Shown: piece after piece, positions 1 to 5,502 of the stretch
How positions within the stretch are numbered: position 1 is the first letter of the stretch
How the letters are laid out: each line of letters opens with the position of its first letter
Source of the DNA: Thermoplasmata archaeon
GTDB lineage: Archaea; Thermoplasmatota; E2; DHVEG-1; B18-G2
Direction of reading: 5' to 3'
Assembly (NCBI GenBank): GCA_021163455.1
Contig: JAGGWT010000095.1
Coordinates: 1 to 9,259 of the forward strand
Length of the DNA stretch: 9,259 bases
Notes under the pieces: generated by a model
What the model was told of the DNA's origin: nothing
The model's input: only the letters and a program-made list of their open reading frames with translations
Database searches by the model: none
Made by a program: the position numbers and the translations under genes

Positions 1-1
1 T

Positions 2-517
2 GAATATCTTGGCAGGGATACAGAGAAACTGAAAGTGGTGGAGCCCCCTTTCAAGAGAATTAAATATGAAAAGGCTATAGAGATACTCAGGGATAAGGGA
101 TTCGATATAGAATGGGGTGACGACTTTGGTGCTCCTCACGAAAGGGCTCTTGTGGAGGGAGAGGATAAACCAATCTTTGTCACTCACTTTCCAGTGGAGG
201 CGAAGGCGTTTTACATGAAGATATCTCCAGATGGGAAAACAGTAGAGTGCGCCGACATGCTTGCGCCAGAAGGTTATGGTGAGATAATAGGAGGTTCAGA
301 GAGATCTGAGGATATAGATTCGATGATCGCTCGCTTAAAGGCAGATGGAGCAAAGATTGAAAATTACGAATGGTATTTCGATTTGAGGAGATATGGGAGT
401 GTACCTCACTCAGGATTTGGACTTGGTTTGGAGAGGTTGGTAACGTGGATTGCGAAACTGGATCATATAAGAGACGCGACTCCTTTCCCGAGAACCATCA
501 ACAGAGCCTATCCATGA
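2..517 (+). CDS. asnS: Asparaginyl-tRNA synthetase, C-terminal part (5' partial)
   Basis: Class II aminoacyl-tRNA synthetase that charges tRNA-Asn with asparagine in the cytoplasm. The frame is open from base 2, so the gene begins outside the window; 171 residues are visible, all from the catalytic domain. The stretch GAPHERAL, then [13 protein letters not shown], then [19 protein letters not shown] is the ATP/amino-acid site shared by archaeal Asn and Asp enzymes. Motif 3 is [13 protein letters not shown] near the end, with its conserved Arg. The ending [16 protein letters not shown] matches AsnRS; archaeal AspRS usually has a different tail, of the FPRDPKR type. The N-terminal anticodon-binding domain is not visible, so a paralogue of the AsnRS-like asparagine synthetase type that lacks this domain cannot be excluded. 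The TGA stop lies within an ATGA, 11 bases before the preferred start of the acylphosphatase gene, which suggests co-transcription. Confidence 0.9.
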   Translation, partial: EYLGRDTEKLKVVEPPFKRIKYEKAIEILRDKGFDIEWGDDFGAPHERALVEGEDKPIFVTHFPVEAKAFYMKISPDGKTVECADMLAPEGYGEIIGGSERSEDIDSMIARLKADGAKIENYEWYFDLRRYGSVPHSGFGLGLERLVTWIAKLDHIRDATPFPRTINRAYP

Positions 518-519
518 AA

Positions 520-525
520 GGTGAT
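520..525 (+). promoter_or_regulatory. Ribosome binding site deciding the acyP start
   Basis: GGTGAT lies just before the ATG at 529 and matches the archaeal anti-SD consensus GGAGGTGATC. It sits downstream of the alternative in-frame ATG at 514, which overlaps the asnS stop. This favours 529 as the true start. Confidence 0.6.
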
Positions 526-528
526 GAT

Positions 529-804
529 ATGAAAACGCAGGCGCATGTTATTATATCAGGTAGAGTTCAGGGAGTCTGGTTTAGAGCGAATACCAAGGAG
601 AAGGCAAGACAGTTGAATGTTAAGGGCTGGGTCAGGAACCTTCCTGATGGAAGAGTGGAAGCCGTATTCGAAGGAGATAAGGAAGCCGTCGAAGAGATGA
701 TAAGATGGTGTCATCAGGGACCTCCACTTGCTAAGGTTGAGAAGGTCGAGGTTGAATACAGAGAACCAGAGGGAAAATACGAGGACTTCTCGATACTTTA
801 CTGA
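529..804 (+). CDS. acyP: Acylphosphatase
   Basis: Small cytoplasmic enzyme that hydrolyses acyl phosphates such as carbamoyl phosphate and 1,3-bisphosphoglycerate. From the ATG at 529 the protein has 91 residues, the usual family length (about 90-100). The phosphate-binding loop GRVQGVWFR (residues 11-19) ends in the catalytic Arg19, and [12 protein letters not shown] (33-44) carries the catalytic Asn37. The rest follows the family's ferredoxin-like alpha/beta fold. An in-frame ATG at 514 would add MKGDD and overlap the asnS stop as ATGA; the ribosome binding site at 520-525 favours 529. A longer reading frame open from 370 lies inside asnS and is not coding there. The gene converges on the macrodomain gene with only three bases between the two stop codons. 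Confidence 0.95.
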   Translation: MKTQAHVIISGRVQGVWFRANTKEKARQLNVKGWVRNLPDGRVEAVFEGDKEAVEEMIRWCHQGPPLAKVEKVEVEYREPEGKYEDFSILY

Positions 805-807
805 ACC

Positions 808-1293
808 TCACAGCAACCTCTTCCAGGCATCAACCATCCTTTCGTTTATATCTATAAAAACGATTTCATCAAAGTATTCGATATAATCCTTTGCAACATT
901 CATCATAGCTCTTGCAGCATCTTCTTCCTTCACTCCGCCGACTCCCGTTCCCATGCCGGGTAGAGCTATACTTTTCAGTTTCATGCTTTTTGCCAGTTCA
1001 AAGGCAGCCCTTGTGGCTTTCTCAACGTTATCAACGCCTATCCTCATCGCAGGTCTTTCCATTGTTGGCGCATGAATAACATACCTGCACTTCAGTTTTC
1101 CAGATGTTGTGGCAACAGCGGAGCCAACTTTAATAGGAGATTTTTTCACAGCTTCTTCCTCTATCTCCCCGCCACCTTTCCTTTTTATTACTCCAGCCAC
1201 GCCGCCGCCCATATACCCCAAGGAATTAGCCGGATTTACAATCGCATCAACTTCCAGTTCGGTTAAATCTCCTTTCAGTACTTTTATTTTCAT
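808..1293 (-). CDS. Macrodomain (ADP-ribose-binding) protein
   Basis: Single-domain macro protein of 161 residues, about the full domain length. The family binds ADP-ribose, and many members remove ADP-ribose from proteins or nucleic acids or deacetylate O-acetyl-ADP-ribose. Visible signatures are KGDLTELEVDAIVNPAN (7-23), with the adenine-contacting Asp9 and the Asn20/Asn23 pair; the Gly-rich loop GYMGGGVAGVI (26-36); an IHAP strand near 73-76; and the phosphate loop LPGMGTGVGG (111-120). The start ATG overlaps the coiled-coil gene stop as ATGA, with a purine-rich AAGGAAG a few bases upstream, which points to translational coupling. It is the last gene of the minus-strand block. The substrate (protein, RNA end or free nucleotide) cannot be told from sequence. 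The family call is secure; hydrolase activity is inferred. Confidence 0.92.
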   Translation of the reverse strand: MKIKVLKGDLTELEVDAIVNPANSLGYMGGGVAGVIKRKGGGEIEEEAVKKSPIKVGSAVATTSGKLKCRYVIHAPTMERPAMRIGVDNVEKATRAAFELAKSMKLKSIALPGMGTGVGGVKEEDAARAMMNVAKDYIEYFDEIVFIDINERMVDAWKRLL

Positions 1294-1541
1294 TTTTCTT
1301 CCTTCTTTTTCTTCTCCTCCATTTCTCTTTTTTCTCTTGCTATACCTCCTCTCAGTATCCTTATTCTTGCATTCAATCCGTGTATCAGATCTTCGTACTT
1401 CCTTTTCTTTTTTATAAAATCAGCTTTCGTCAGTTTCTTTTCCTTGTATCTTCTTTCAAGCTCCTCTATTTTCTGTTTGTTCTTTTCTATCCTTTTCTCC
1501 AGCTTCTCTATGTTTTTTTCAAGCCTTTCTATCAGTCCCAT
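1290..1541 (-). CDS. Small coiled-coil protein, unknown function
   Basis: Highly charged 83-residue protein that I cannot assign to a named family. Residues 3-35 show a regular heptad pattern (LIERLEKNIEKLEKRIEK and on). A short LTKADF linker near 37-42 is followed by a second helical stretch ending in a Lys/Glu-rich tail, so an antiparallel helical hairpin or dimeric coiled coil is likely. There is no signal peptide, membrane segment or Cys. Its ATG starts one base after the TAA of the UPF0282 gene, and its TGA overlaps the macrodomain start as ATGA. It is therefore tightly packed between two enzymes and almost certainly co-translated with them. The reading frame fits the gaps exactly, which argues that it is real despite its low complexity. 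A scaffold or adaptor role is inference only. Confidence 0.8.
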   Translation of the reverse strand: MGLIERLEKNIEKLEKRIEKNKQKIEELERRYKEKKLTKADFIKKKRKYEDLIHGLNARIRILRGGIAREKREMEEKKKKEEK

Positions 1542-1542
1542 C

Positions 1543-2391
1543 TTATCCTACCCTCTCCCATAATTCCTTTCTATGTGCTTCCAGCATGTTATTTTCCTTT
1601 CCCAGATATTCGGCAAAAGTCTTTATTCTTTTCCCTCCAACTTTATATGGCTCCTCAAAATGCTCTTTATATTTGAGATCCCTCAGCAGGTGATGGTCAA
1701 GGATTATCTCAGCTTTTGTATTTTCAATTATTTCCACCATATTTCTGGATGCATCCTCCAGATTCTTCTTGCTGAATTTCCATCCCAGAAACAGCGTGGG
1801 AGGTCCATCTATTACTAATATATCAGGATTCTGGTCAATTATGTAATCCTTCGCCTCCTCTGTTACGGGACCCTGAACATCAGAGGCATGAAGAATCCTT
1901 CTGTCTCCATCGTCAACAGTCGTCATTATCACATAACCTAACCTCACTTTTGCTGGACCATGGAAAAACGGCGGAGAAAAGCGAATCTCGGTTGAGCCTA
2001 TCCTGTGAACAGAATCATCGCAGTATATCAGTTCACACTTTTCCTCAAATCTCTCTTTGAAATCTCTTCCTCTCTCCTTCTGAGATGCATTTATGTTTTT
2101 CTCGATATCTTTTGCGAAGACCTTCTTTCCTTCAAAAAAGGTTGCATCCGGATCATAATGGTCGTAGTGGTAATGGGATATCACGAAGAGGTCACAATCC
2201 CTGGCTATTTTCTCTATCTCCTTCTTTGTTTTTTCCAGCGCTTCTATTTCCAGAGGATGAGGAGGTAGCCCATATCTGCTTGGACCAAGGGCTGCGGAGG
2301 GGTCTATAATCATCTTCACATCTTTTGTTTCAACGTATACAGAAAGAGACCTGACGCCCAGAGAATCTGAGGATATGGGGATGAACTTCAT
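1543..2391 (-). CDS. UPF0282 family metallo-beta-lactamase-fold hydrolase
   Basis: A 282-residue protein of the archaeal UPF0282 family, recognisable from the start MKFIPISSDSLGVRSLSVYV followed by IDPSAALGP. The metal-binding motif HYHYDH (73-78) supplies His73, His75, Asp77 and His78. Further likely ligands are His144 (FFHGP), Asp171 (HASDVQGP) and His233 or His234 (LDHHLL), which gives a complete dinuclear zinc site. The substrate is not known for this family; several MBL relatives are nucleases or phosphodiesterases. The start ATG has a weak AGGAT upstream and lies 31 bases after the L37e stop. The minus strand reads TTAAACTTATC at that stop, so an internal promoter is possible, but read-through from the LSm promoter is equally plausible. 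The next gene starts one base after its stop. Confidence 0.9.
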   Translation of the reverse strand: MKFIPISSDSLGVRSLSVYVETKDVKMIIDPSAALGPSRYGLPPHPLEIEALEKTKKEIEKIARDCDLFVISHYHYDHYDPDATFFEGKKVFAKDIEKNINASQKERGRDFKERFEEKCELIYCDDSVHRIGSTEIRFSPPFFHGPAKVRLGYVIMTTVDDGDRRILHASDVQGPVTEEAKDYIIDQNPDILVIDGPPTLFLGWKFSKKNLEDASRNMVEIIENTKAEIILDHHLLRDLKYKEHFEEPYKVGGKRIKTFAEYLGKENNMLEAHRKELWERVG

Positions 2392-2422
2392 AATAATCCT
2401 AAAGGTGGAAAAGAAGATAAGT

Positions 2423-2584
2423 TTAATGTCTCTTGCTCCAGCTGTAACTTCTCATCCTGCTACCTCTTCCATAACCGCAGGCCGCACACCTCTTCTTTCT
2501 TATGTGGTATGCATGTTTTCCACATCTTCTGCACCTTATGTGCGTCTTCCCGCCGCCGGATTTGGATGGAGTTCCCTTGCTCAT
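2423..2584 (-). CDS. rpl37e: 50S ribosomal protein L37e
   Basis: A 53-residue zinc-ribbon protein of the large ribosomal subunit, found in archaea and eukaryotes. Translating the minus strand from the ATG at 2584 gives [20 protein letters not shown], then [20 protein letters not shown], ending [13 protein letters not shown] and TAA. The four zinc ligands are two CxxC pairs, CRRC (18-21) and CAAC (33-36). The N-terminal KGTPS and the C-terminal basic YSW segment are hallmarks of the family, and the length is usual for archaea. A GGGGGTTGA stretch (minus strand, about 2596-2588) can serve as ribosome binding site. It follows LSm by 27 bases; the lsm-rpl37e pair is a common archaeal arrangement, so both are probably on one transcript. 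Confidence 0.96.
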   Translation of the reverse strand: MSKGTPSKSGGGKTHIRCRRCGKHAYHIRKKRCAACGYGRGSRMRSYSWSKRH

Positions 2585-2611
2585 GGTTCAACCCCCTTGA
2601 GATGCAACCCC

Positions 2612-2833
2612 TTAAGGTGGAGAGATGTATATAATATTATCTCCTCTTACTATGACCTTTTCTCTTTTGGCAACTGCTTCTCCGTTAATTATCTCCTCTG
2701 CATCTCTGAGCACGAGGTTCATGTGGGGCACATCGTATCCATCAAGTATGCCCCGATATCCGCGATTACCTCTCAGTTCGACGATCACTCTGGTATTCAA
2801 ACTTCTGTGCAGGACTTCCAGCGGTTTTGGCAT
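2612..2833 (-). CDS. Archaeal Sm-like protein (LSm/SmAP)
   Basis: A 73-residue Sm-fold protein that assembles as a heptameric ring and binds U-rich RNA. The Sm1 motif spans about residues 12-45 and contains GYRGILDGYD and then the HMNLVL signature (37-42) with the RNA-contacting His37 and Asn39. The Sm2 motif, IVRGDNIIYI (61-70), carries the conserved Arg-Gly-Asp. The length is typical of SmAP1, which is essentially the bare fold. It is the first gene of the minus-strand block, divergent from the PUA gene, and shares the short spacer that holds one TATA-like element. The expected transcript start is only about five bases before the ATG, so the mRNA may be nearly leaderless. With L37e next to it, a role in RNA metabolism linked to translation is likely. 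Confidence 0.96.
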   Translation of the reverse strand: MPKPLEVLHRSLNTRVIVELRGNRGYRGILDGYDVPHMNLVLRDAEEIINGEAVAKREKVIVRGDNIIYISPP

Positions 2834-2855
2834 GATAGAGAAACTTAAACAACAA

Positions 2856-2867
2856 GTTACTTATAAC
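2856..2867. promoter_or_regulatory. Shared TATA element between lsm and the PUA gene
   Basis: GTTACTTATAAC has 4-base inverted arms (GTTA/TAAC) and reads as a TATA-like box on both strands (CTTATAAC and GTTATAAG). Counting about 25 bases from its centre places the plus-strand start at about 2888, on the PUA ATG. The minus-strand start falls at about 2838, five bases before the LSm ATG. The spacer between the two genes is only 54 bases, so one element plausibly serves both directions. The position is seen; the function is inferred. Confidence 0.5.
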
Positions 2868-2887
2868 TGTTTTCTTGATAGAGGGTC

Positions 2888-3370
2888 ATGCTGAAGAACA
2901 GGTACGTCATCAGAAAGAAGGAGGCAAGAAAGATAGCTGATGATATCAGGAACATTTACGGCTGCGAATTTCCAGACAATCCAAAGATAGAGAGGGCAAA
3001 ACTCCTCGATTTTGATGTTGTGCTGGTAGATAATTCCGTTGATTTTCTCATCCACGATGATAGGATACTGTTCATATTGTCATCCATAGAAAAATACAAA
3101 CCCGAAAAGAAGTTCGTAACGATAGATATGGGTGCAATCAAGTTTATTGCAGGGGGCGCAGATGTTATGGTCCCGGGAATAGTCGATGCCGATAGGGATA
3201 TACATGAAGGAGACCCGGTATGGATTAGAGATGAGAACCATGGCAGGGCTATAGCAGTTGGCATATCTCTGATGAATGGAAGTGATCTCATCAAACTTGA
3301 GAAGGGCAGAGGTGTGAGGAACATACACTGGGTTGGCGACAGGATATGGAAAGCTCTTGGTGAAATTTAG
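2888..3370 (+). CDS. PUA-domain RNA-binding protein, MCT-1/Tma20-like
   Basis: A 160-residue archaeal protein with an N-terminal pre-PUA domain (DUF1947-like, roughly 1-72) and a C-terminal PUA domain (roughly 74-155). The PUA signature is seen in MGAIKFIAGGADVMVPGI (81-98), then EGDPVWI and GRAIAVGISLM, with a closing RGVRNIHWVGDRIW segment. The eukaryotic relatives MCT-1/Tma20 act with density-regulated protein in translation re-initiation and ribosome recycling; a similar ribosome- or tRNA-linked role is inferred here. The shared TATA element about 25 bases upstream places the transcript start at or next to the ATG, so the mRNA may be leaderless. The GAGGG at 2881-2885 is too close to be a normal ribosome binding site. 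It diverges from LSm, in keeping with a translation-gene neighbourhood. Confidence 0.9.
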   Translation: MLKNRYVIRKKEARKIADDIRNIYGCEFPDNPKIERAKLLDFDVVLVDNSVDFLIHDDRILFILSSIEKYKPEKKFVTIDMGAIKFIAGGADVMVPGIVDADRDIHEGDPVWIRDENHGRAIAVGISLMNGSDLIKLEKGRGVRNIHWVGDRIWKALGEI

Positions 3371-3415
3371 GCGGTGTAAAATTTAAAAAACCGCAGAAAT
3401 GGTTAAAAAAACCAT
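3371..3415 (+). promoter_or_regulatory. Promoter region of cutA with two short inverted repeats
   Basis: The 71-base gap before cutA holds two hairpin-capable repeats: GCGGT/ACCGC (3371-3375 with 3390-3394) and ATGGTT/AACCAT (3399-3404 with 3410-3415, five-A loop). Between the first arms lies AATTTAAAAA, a good TATA candidate that would start transcription near 3410, leaving a leader of about 30 bases with the GGTGA site. The repeats may be operator half-sites or a terminator for the PUA gene. No U-tract follows either stem, so a regulatory reading is slightly preferred. Confidence 0.4.
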
Positions 3416-3430
3416 GTTTGATGATCAATC

Positions 3431-3435
3431 GGTGA
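3431..3435 (+). promoter_or_regulatory. Ribosome binding site of cutA
   Basis: GGTGA ends six bases before the ATG at 3442 and matches the archaeal anti-SD consensus. It supports that start and a transcript with a leader. Confidence 0.6.
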
Positions 3436-3441
3436 AGCAGT

Positions 3442-3762
3442 ATGGAATCAGAAATATGTCTGGTATACTCAACGTTTGGAAATCTGGATGATGCAAAGAG
3501 AGTTGGAAAAACCCTTGTTGAAGAGAGACTCGCTGCGTGTGTGAATATAATTCCAAAGATACACTCCTTCTACTGGTGGAAGGAGAAGATAGAAGAGGAC
3601 GAGGAGAGCATCCTCATAGCAAAGATAACCAGTGAAAATGCTGATAAAGTTGTGGAGAGGATAAGAGAACTCCATCCCTATGAGTTGCCTGCCATTCTGG
3701 TTATACCTCTGACAAAGGTGTTGAAGGATTTTGCAGATTATGTTAAAAGTGAGACCTCATGA
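3442..3762 (+). CDS. cutA: CutA1 divalent-ion tolerance protein
   Basis: A 106-residue trimeric CutA1 protein of the usual length. Signatures are the N-terminal VYSTFGNLDDAKRVGKTLVEE; the core RLAACVNIIPKIHSFYWWK (29-47) with its conserved Cys33 and Trp pair; and HPYELPAI (78-85). The family was named for copper tolerance in bacteria, but its biochemical role is still unsettled, and metal binding at the trimer surface is the common theme. The start is set by the GGTGA site. The TGA overlaps the ATG of the ThiI-like gene as ATGA, so the two are expected to be co-translated. A metal efflux permease lies close by on the opposite strand; a functional link is possible but unproven. Confidence 0.95.
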   Translation: MESEICLVYSTFGNLDDAKRVGKTLVEERLAACVNIIPKIHSFYWWKEKIEEDEESILIAKITSENADKVVERIRELHPYELPAILVIPLTKVLKDFADYVKSETS

Positions 3763-4385
3763 AATTTATCTGTCTGATATCAACGGGTATAGATTCGCCG
3801 GTAGCAACCTATCTCATGTCCAGATATGGAGATGCAATTCTTGTTCATTCCAGCAACTACCCCTTTGTAAGCAGAGACACCTCTCAAATCGCAGAGATGA
3901 TAGCAAGAAGACTCAGGGAGGTTACCAGAAAGGCGATGAGACTGTACATTCTACCTCATGGTATTGCTCTCTCAGAAATCAAGAAGAGTTGCGAGGAGAG
4001 ACTTACATGCGTGCTCTGCAAGAGAATGATGCTGAGATATGGTAGATATATAGCAGAGATGGAGAAAGGAGATGCTATTGTCACGGGTGAATCCCTCGGT
4101 CAGGTAGCCTCACAAACTCTAAACAACATATTTGTGGAGCAGTACAATCTGAAGTTTCCGGTCATAAGACCTCTTATAGGAATGGATAAGGAAGAGATTA
4201 TCAGGATAGCCAGAGAAATAGGCACATATGATCTATCGATGGAAGGAAATATTACATGCGAAGCGGTACCGAGAAAACCAGCCACGAGAGCGAACCTCTC
4301 AAAAGTTCTGGAAGAGGAGGAAAAACTATCTGTTAAGTCTCTCATCAGAAGAATCATCGATGAAGCGAAAGTGCTGGACTTATAG
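3759..4385 (+). CDS. ThiI-like PP-loop ATPase without THUMP domain
   Basis: A 208-residue protein matching the C-terminal adenylating domain of ThiI, the tRNA 4-thiouridine synthetase. The PP-loop is STGIDSPVA (8-16). A CxxC pair (Cys84, Cys87 in LTCVLCKRMM) matches the position of the catalytic cysteines of archaeal ThiI. GDAIVTGESLGQVASQT (104-120) and PVIRPLIGMDKEEII (134-148) are diagnostic, and a further Cys167 lies in ITCEAVPRKPATRA. Full ThiI has about 380 or more residues with an N-terminal ferredoxin-like and THUMP tRNA-binding part, which is absent here. The ATG overlaps cutA as ATGA and cutA is intact, so no THUMP remnant lies upstream and this is not a fresh truncation. Sulfur transfer to tRNA or to the thiamine thiazole is inferred. 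The 3' end overlaps the convergent permease gene by six bases. Confidence 0.87.
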   Translation: MKFICLISTGIDSPVATYLMSRYGDAILVHSSNYPFVSRDTSQIAEMIARRLREVTRKAMRLYILPHGIALSEIKKSCEERLTCVLCKRMMLRYGRYIAEMEKGDAIVTGESLGQVASQTLNNIFVEQYNLKFPVIRPLIGMDKEEIIRIAREIGTYDLSMEGNITCEAVPRKPATRANLSKVLEEEEKLSVKSLIRRIIDEAKVLDL

Positions 4386-5399
4386 ACCCATAATATAGAA
4401 AACCGACCCCACAGCGAGACCTATGAGCAGATTTATGACTTTCATGAGGAGAGAATCCTTTATGGTGTATGAAAACAGAGGGAGCATCCCGTGCCCGTCC
4501 TGAACGATGGAACTTGTGAGCAGCACAGAGAAAGGCACAAGCCCTTTGAAGTACATTGTTACGAAAACCAGATGAGGACCCGATTCCGGAATCAATCCAA
4601 CGATACCGCTGAGCACCAGTATGAGGTTCATGTTGGAGCGAATGAAGGTCTCCAGATTGAACATGGATATGATGATATTCACGAAGAGTAATGCGCCAAG
4701 TGTCCACAGAAAGACCTTCCATATGTGTCTCTTTATGATATGCCTGATAATGTGCTCCCTCAGATAATGTTCGGATGAAAACAGGGAAACAAAAATCATA
4801 AAGCCGGATATTGAGAGAAAAACGAATCTTTCTGTATTGATCTCTTTTGGACCAAAGATGCCGAGTATATTGAGTATGAGCAGAAGAACAAAAACCAGAA
4901 TCATGGAGATTCTTGCCAAGGAGGGCGCCGGCCTCCGTGAGAATATCTTCTCTGTCTTCTCCGCATGGTATTCCTGCAATTCACATTCCTTACATACCTT
5001 TATGTTCATCTTTCTGATGATTTTATCTACAATCACACCCGATACAATTCCGATTACGAAGAGCAAGGAGAACAGTATGACGGCATCTTTTGGAAAAAGA
5101 GCAAGCATGACAAAAGCTTCATCCCCAGATGTTGCAATCATGCAGGCGGTTAATGCACCAAACGTTATTATGCCATGGACATACATGGATACGCTCATAA
5201 AAGCTCCCAGACAGCCGGGAGTGACACCGAGGAATGAGGAGATGATGTACTGCTTCCTTTTACTCCTTACCAGACTCTCCTTTATTTTACCCTGGGTGAG
5301 GATGTTGATGTAATCAACGATTATCATCATCGAGAAAACAAAGAACGTTATGATGATGGAGTGATTCAGCGATTCTACAACTCTTGCTAATATATCCAT
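4380..5399 (-). CDS. Putative metal efflux permease (ArsP_2/DUF2899 type)
   Basis: A 339-residue polytopic membrane protein with about nine or ten hydrophobic segments, of the family named putative 10-TM heavy-metal exporter or manganese transporter. Two diagnostic blocks are visible: GVTPGCLGAF with SMYVHGIITF (58-80) and GLIPESGPHL with TMYFKGLVPF (268-290). They match each other at an offset of 210 residues, so the protein is an internal duplication. The segment SIVQDGHGMLPL (297-308) is typical of the family. Between the halves a soluble loop holds CKEC (Cys136, Cys139) with His145 and many charged residues, a possible metal-sensing site. There is no ribosome binding site before the ATG; a TATA-like box at 5427-5434 predicts a transcript starting about five bases upstream. 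The ion transported is not determined by the sequence. Confidence 0.82.
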   Translation of the reverse strand: MDILARVVESLNHSIIITFFVFSMMIIVDYINILTQGKIKESLVRSKRKQYIISSFLGVTPGCLGAFMSVSMYVHGIITFGALTACMIATSGDEAFVMLALFPKDAVILFSLLFVIGIVSGVIVDKIIRKMNIKVCKECELQEYHAEKTEKIFSRRPAPSLARISMILVFVLLLILNILGIFGPKEINTERFVFLSISGFMIFVSLFSSEHYLREHIIRHIIKRHIWKVFLWTLGALLFVNIIISMFNLETFIRSNMNLILVLSGIVGLIPESGPHLVFVTMYFKGLVPFSVLLTSSIVQDGHGMLPLFSYTIKDSLLMKVINLLIGLAVGSVFYIMGL

Positions 5400-5426
5400 T
5401 GTGCGATGTGAGAATAATAAAGTCTT

Positions 5427-5434
5427 GTATAAAG
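5427..5434 (-). promoter_or_regulatory. TATA box of the permease gene
   Basis: The minus strand reads CTTTATAC, preceded by AAAAG. Its centre lies about 31 bases before the ATG at 5399, so a start near 5405 and a nearly leaderless transcript are expected. This agrees with the lack of a ribosome binding site. Confidence 0.5.
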
Positions 5435-5479
5435 CTTTTTGTCTTCGGGATGCCAGGTAATGAAGGGTACAGATGGTTT

Positions 5480-5486
5480 AAAAAAA
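5480..5486 (-). terminator. T-tract terminator after the secreted peptidase gene
   Basis: Seven consecutive T on the minus strand begin 17 bases after the TGA at 5503-5505. A T-run is enough for intrinsic termination by archaeal RNA polymerase. The remaining 5400-5479 holds only the promoter of the permease gene. Confidence 0.45.
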
Positions 5487-5502
5487 TGGAGAGAAAGAGG
5501 GA

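Noticed and set aside
370..528. Long N-terminal extension of the acylphosphatase frame
   Set aside because: The extra part lies inside asnS in another frame and has no family similarity; a ribosome binding site precedes the ATG at 529 and the 91-residue product is the normal family length.
1072..2309. Several plus-strand open frames rich in Phe, Leu and Ser
   Set aside because: They are shadows of the A-rich, Lys/Glu-rich minus-strand genes, with no ribosome binding sites and no recognisable domains.
2375..2848. Plus-strand open frame of 157 codons across L37e and LSm
   Set aside because: The minus strand encodes two unmistakable conserved proteins over the same bases.
3371..3415. Riboswitch upstream of cutA
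   Set aside because: Only two short simple hairpins are seen, one overlapping the likely TATA box; there is no complex conserved RNA fold.
3759..4385. ThiI-like gene as a recent truncation or pseudogene
   Set aside because: The frame is intact, the catalytic motifs are kept, and the upstream neighbour cutA is complete with an ATGA overlap, so no lost 5' part is visible.
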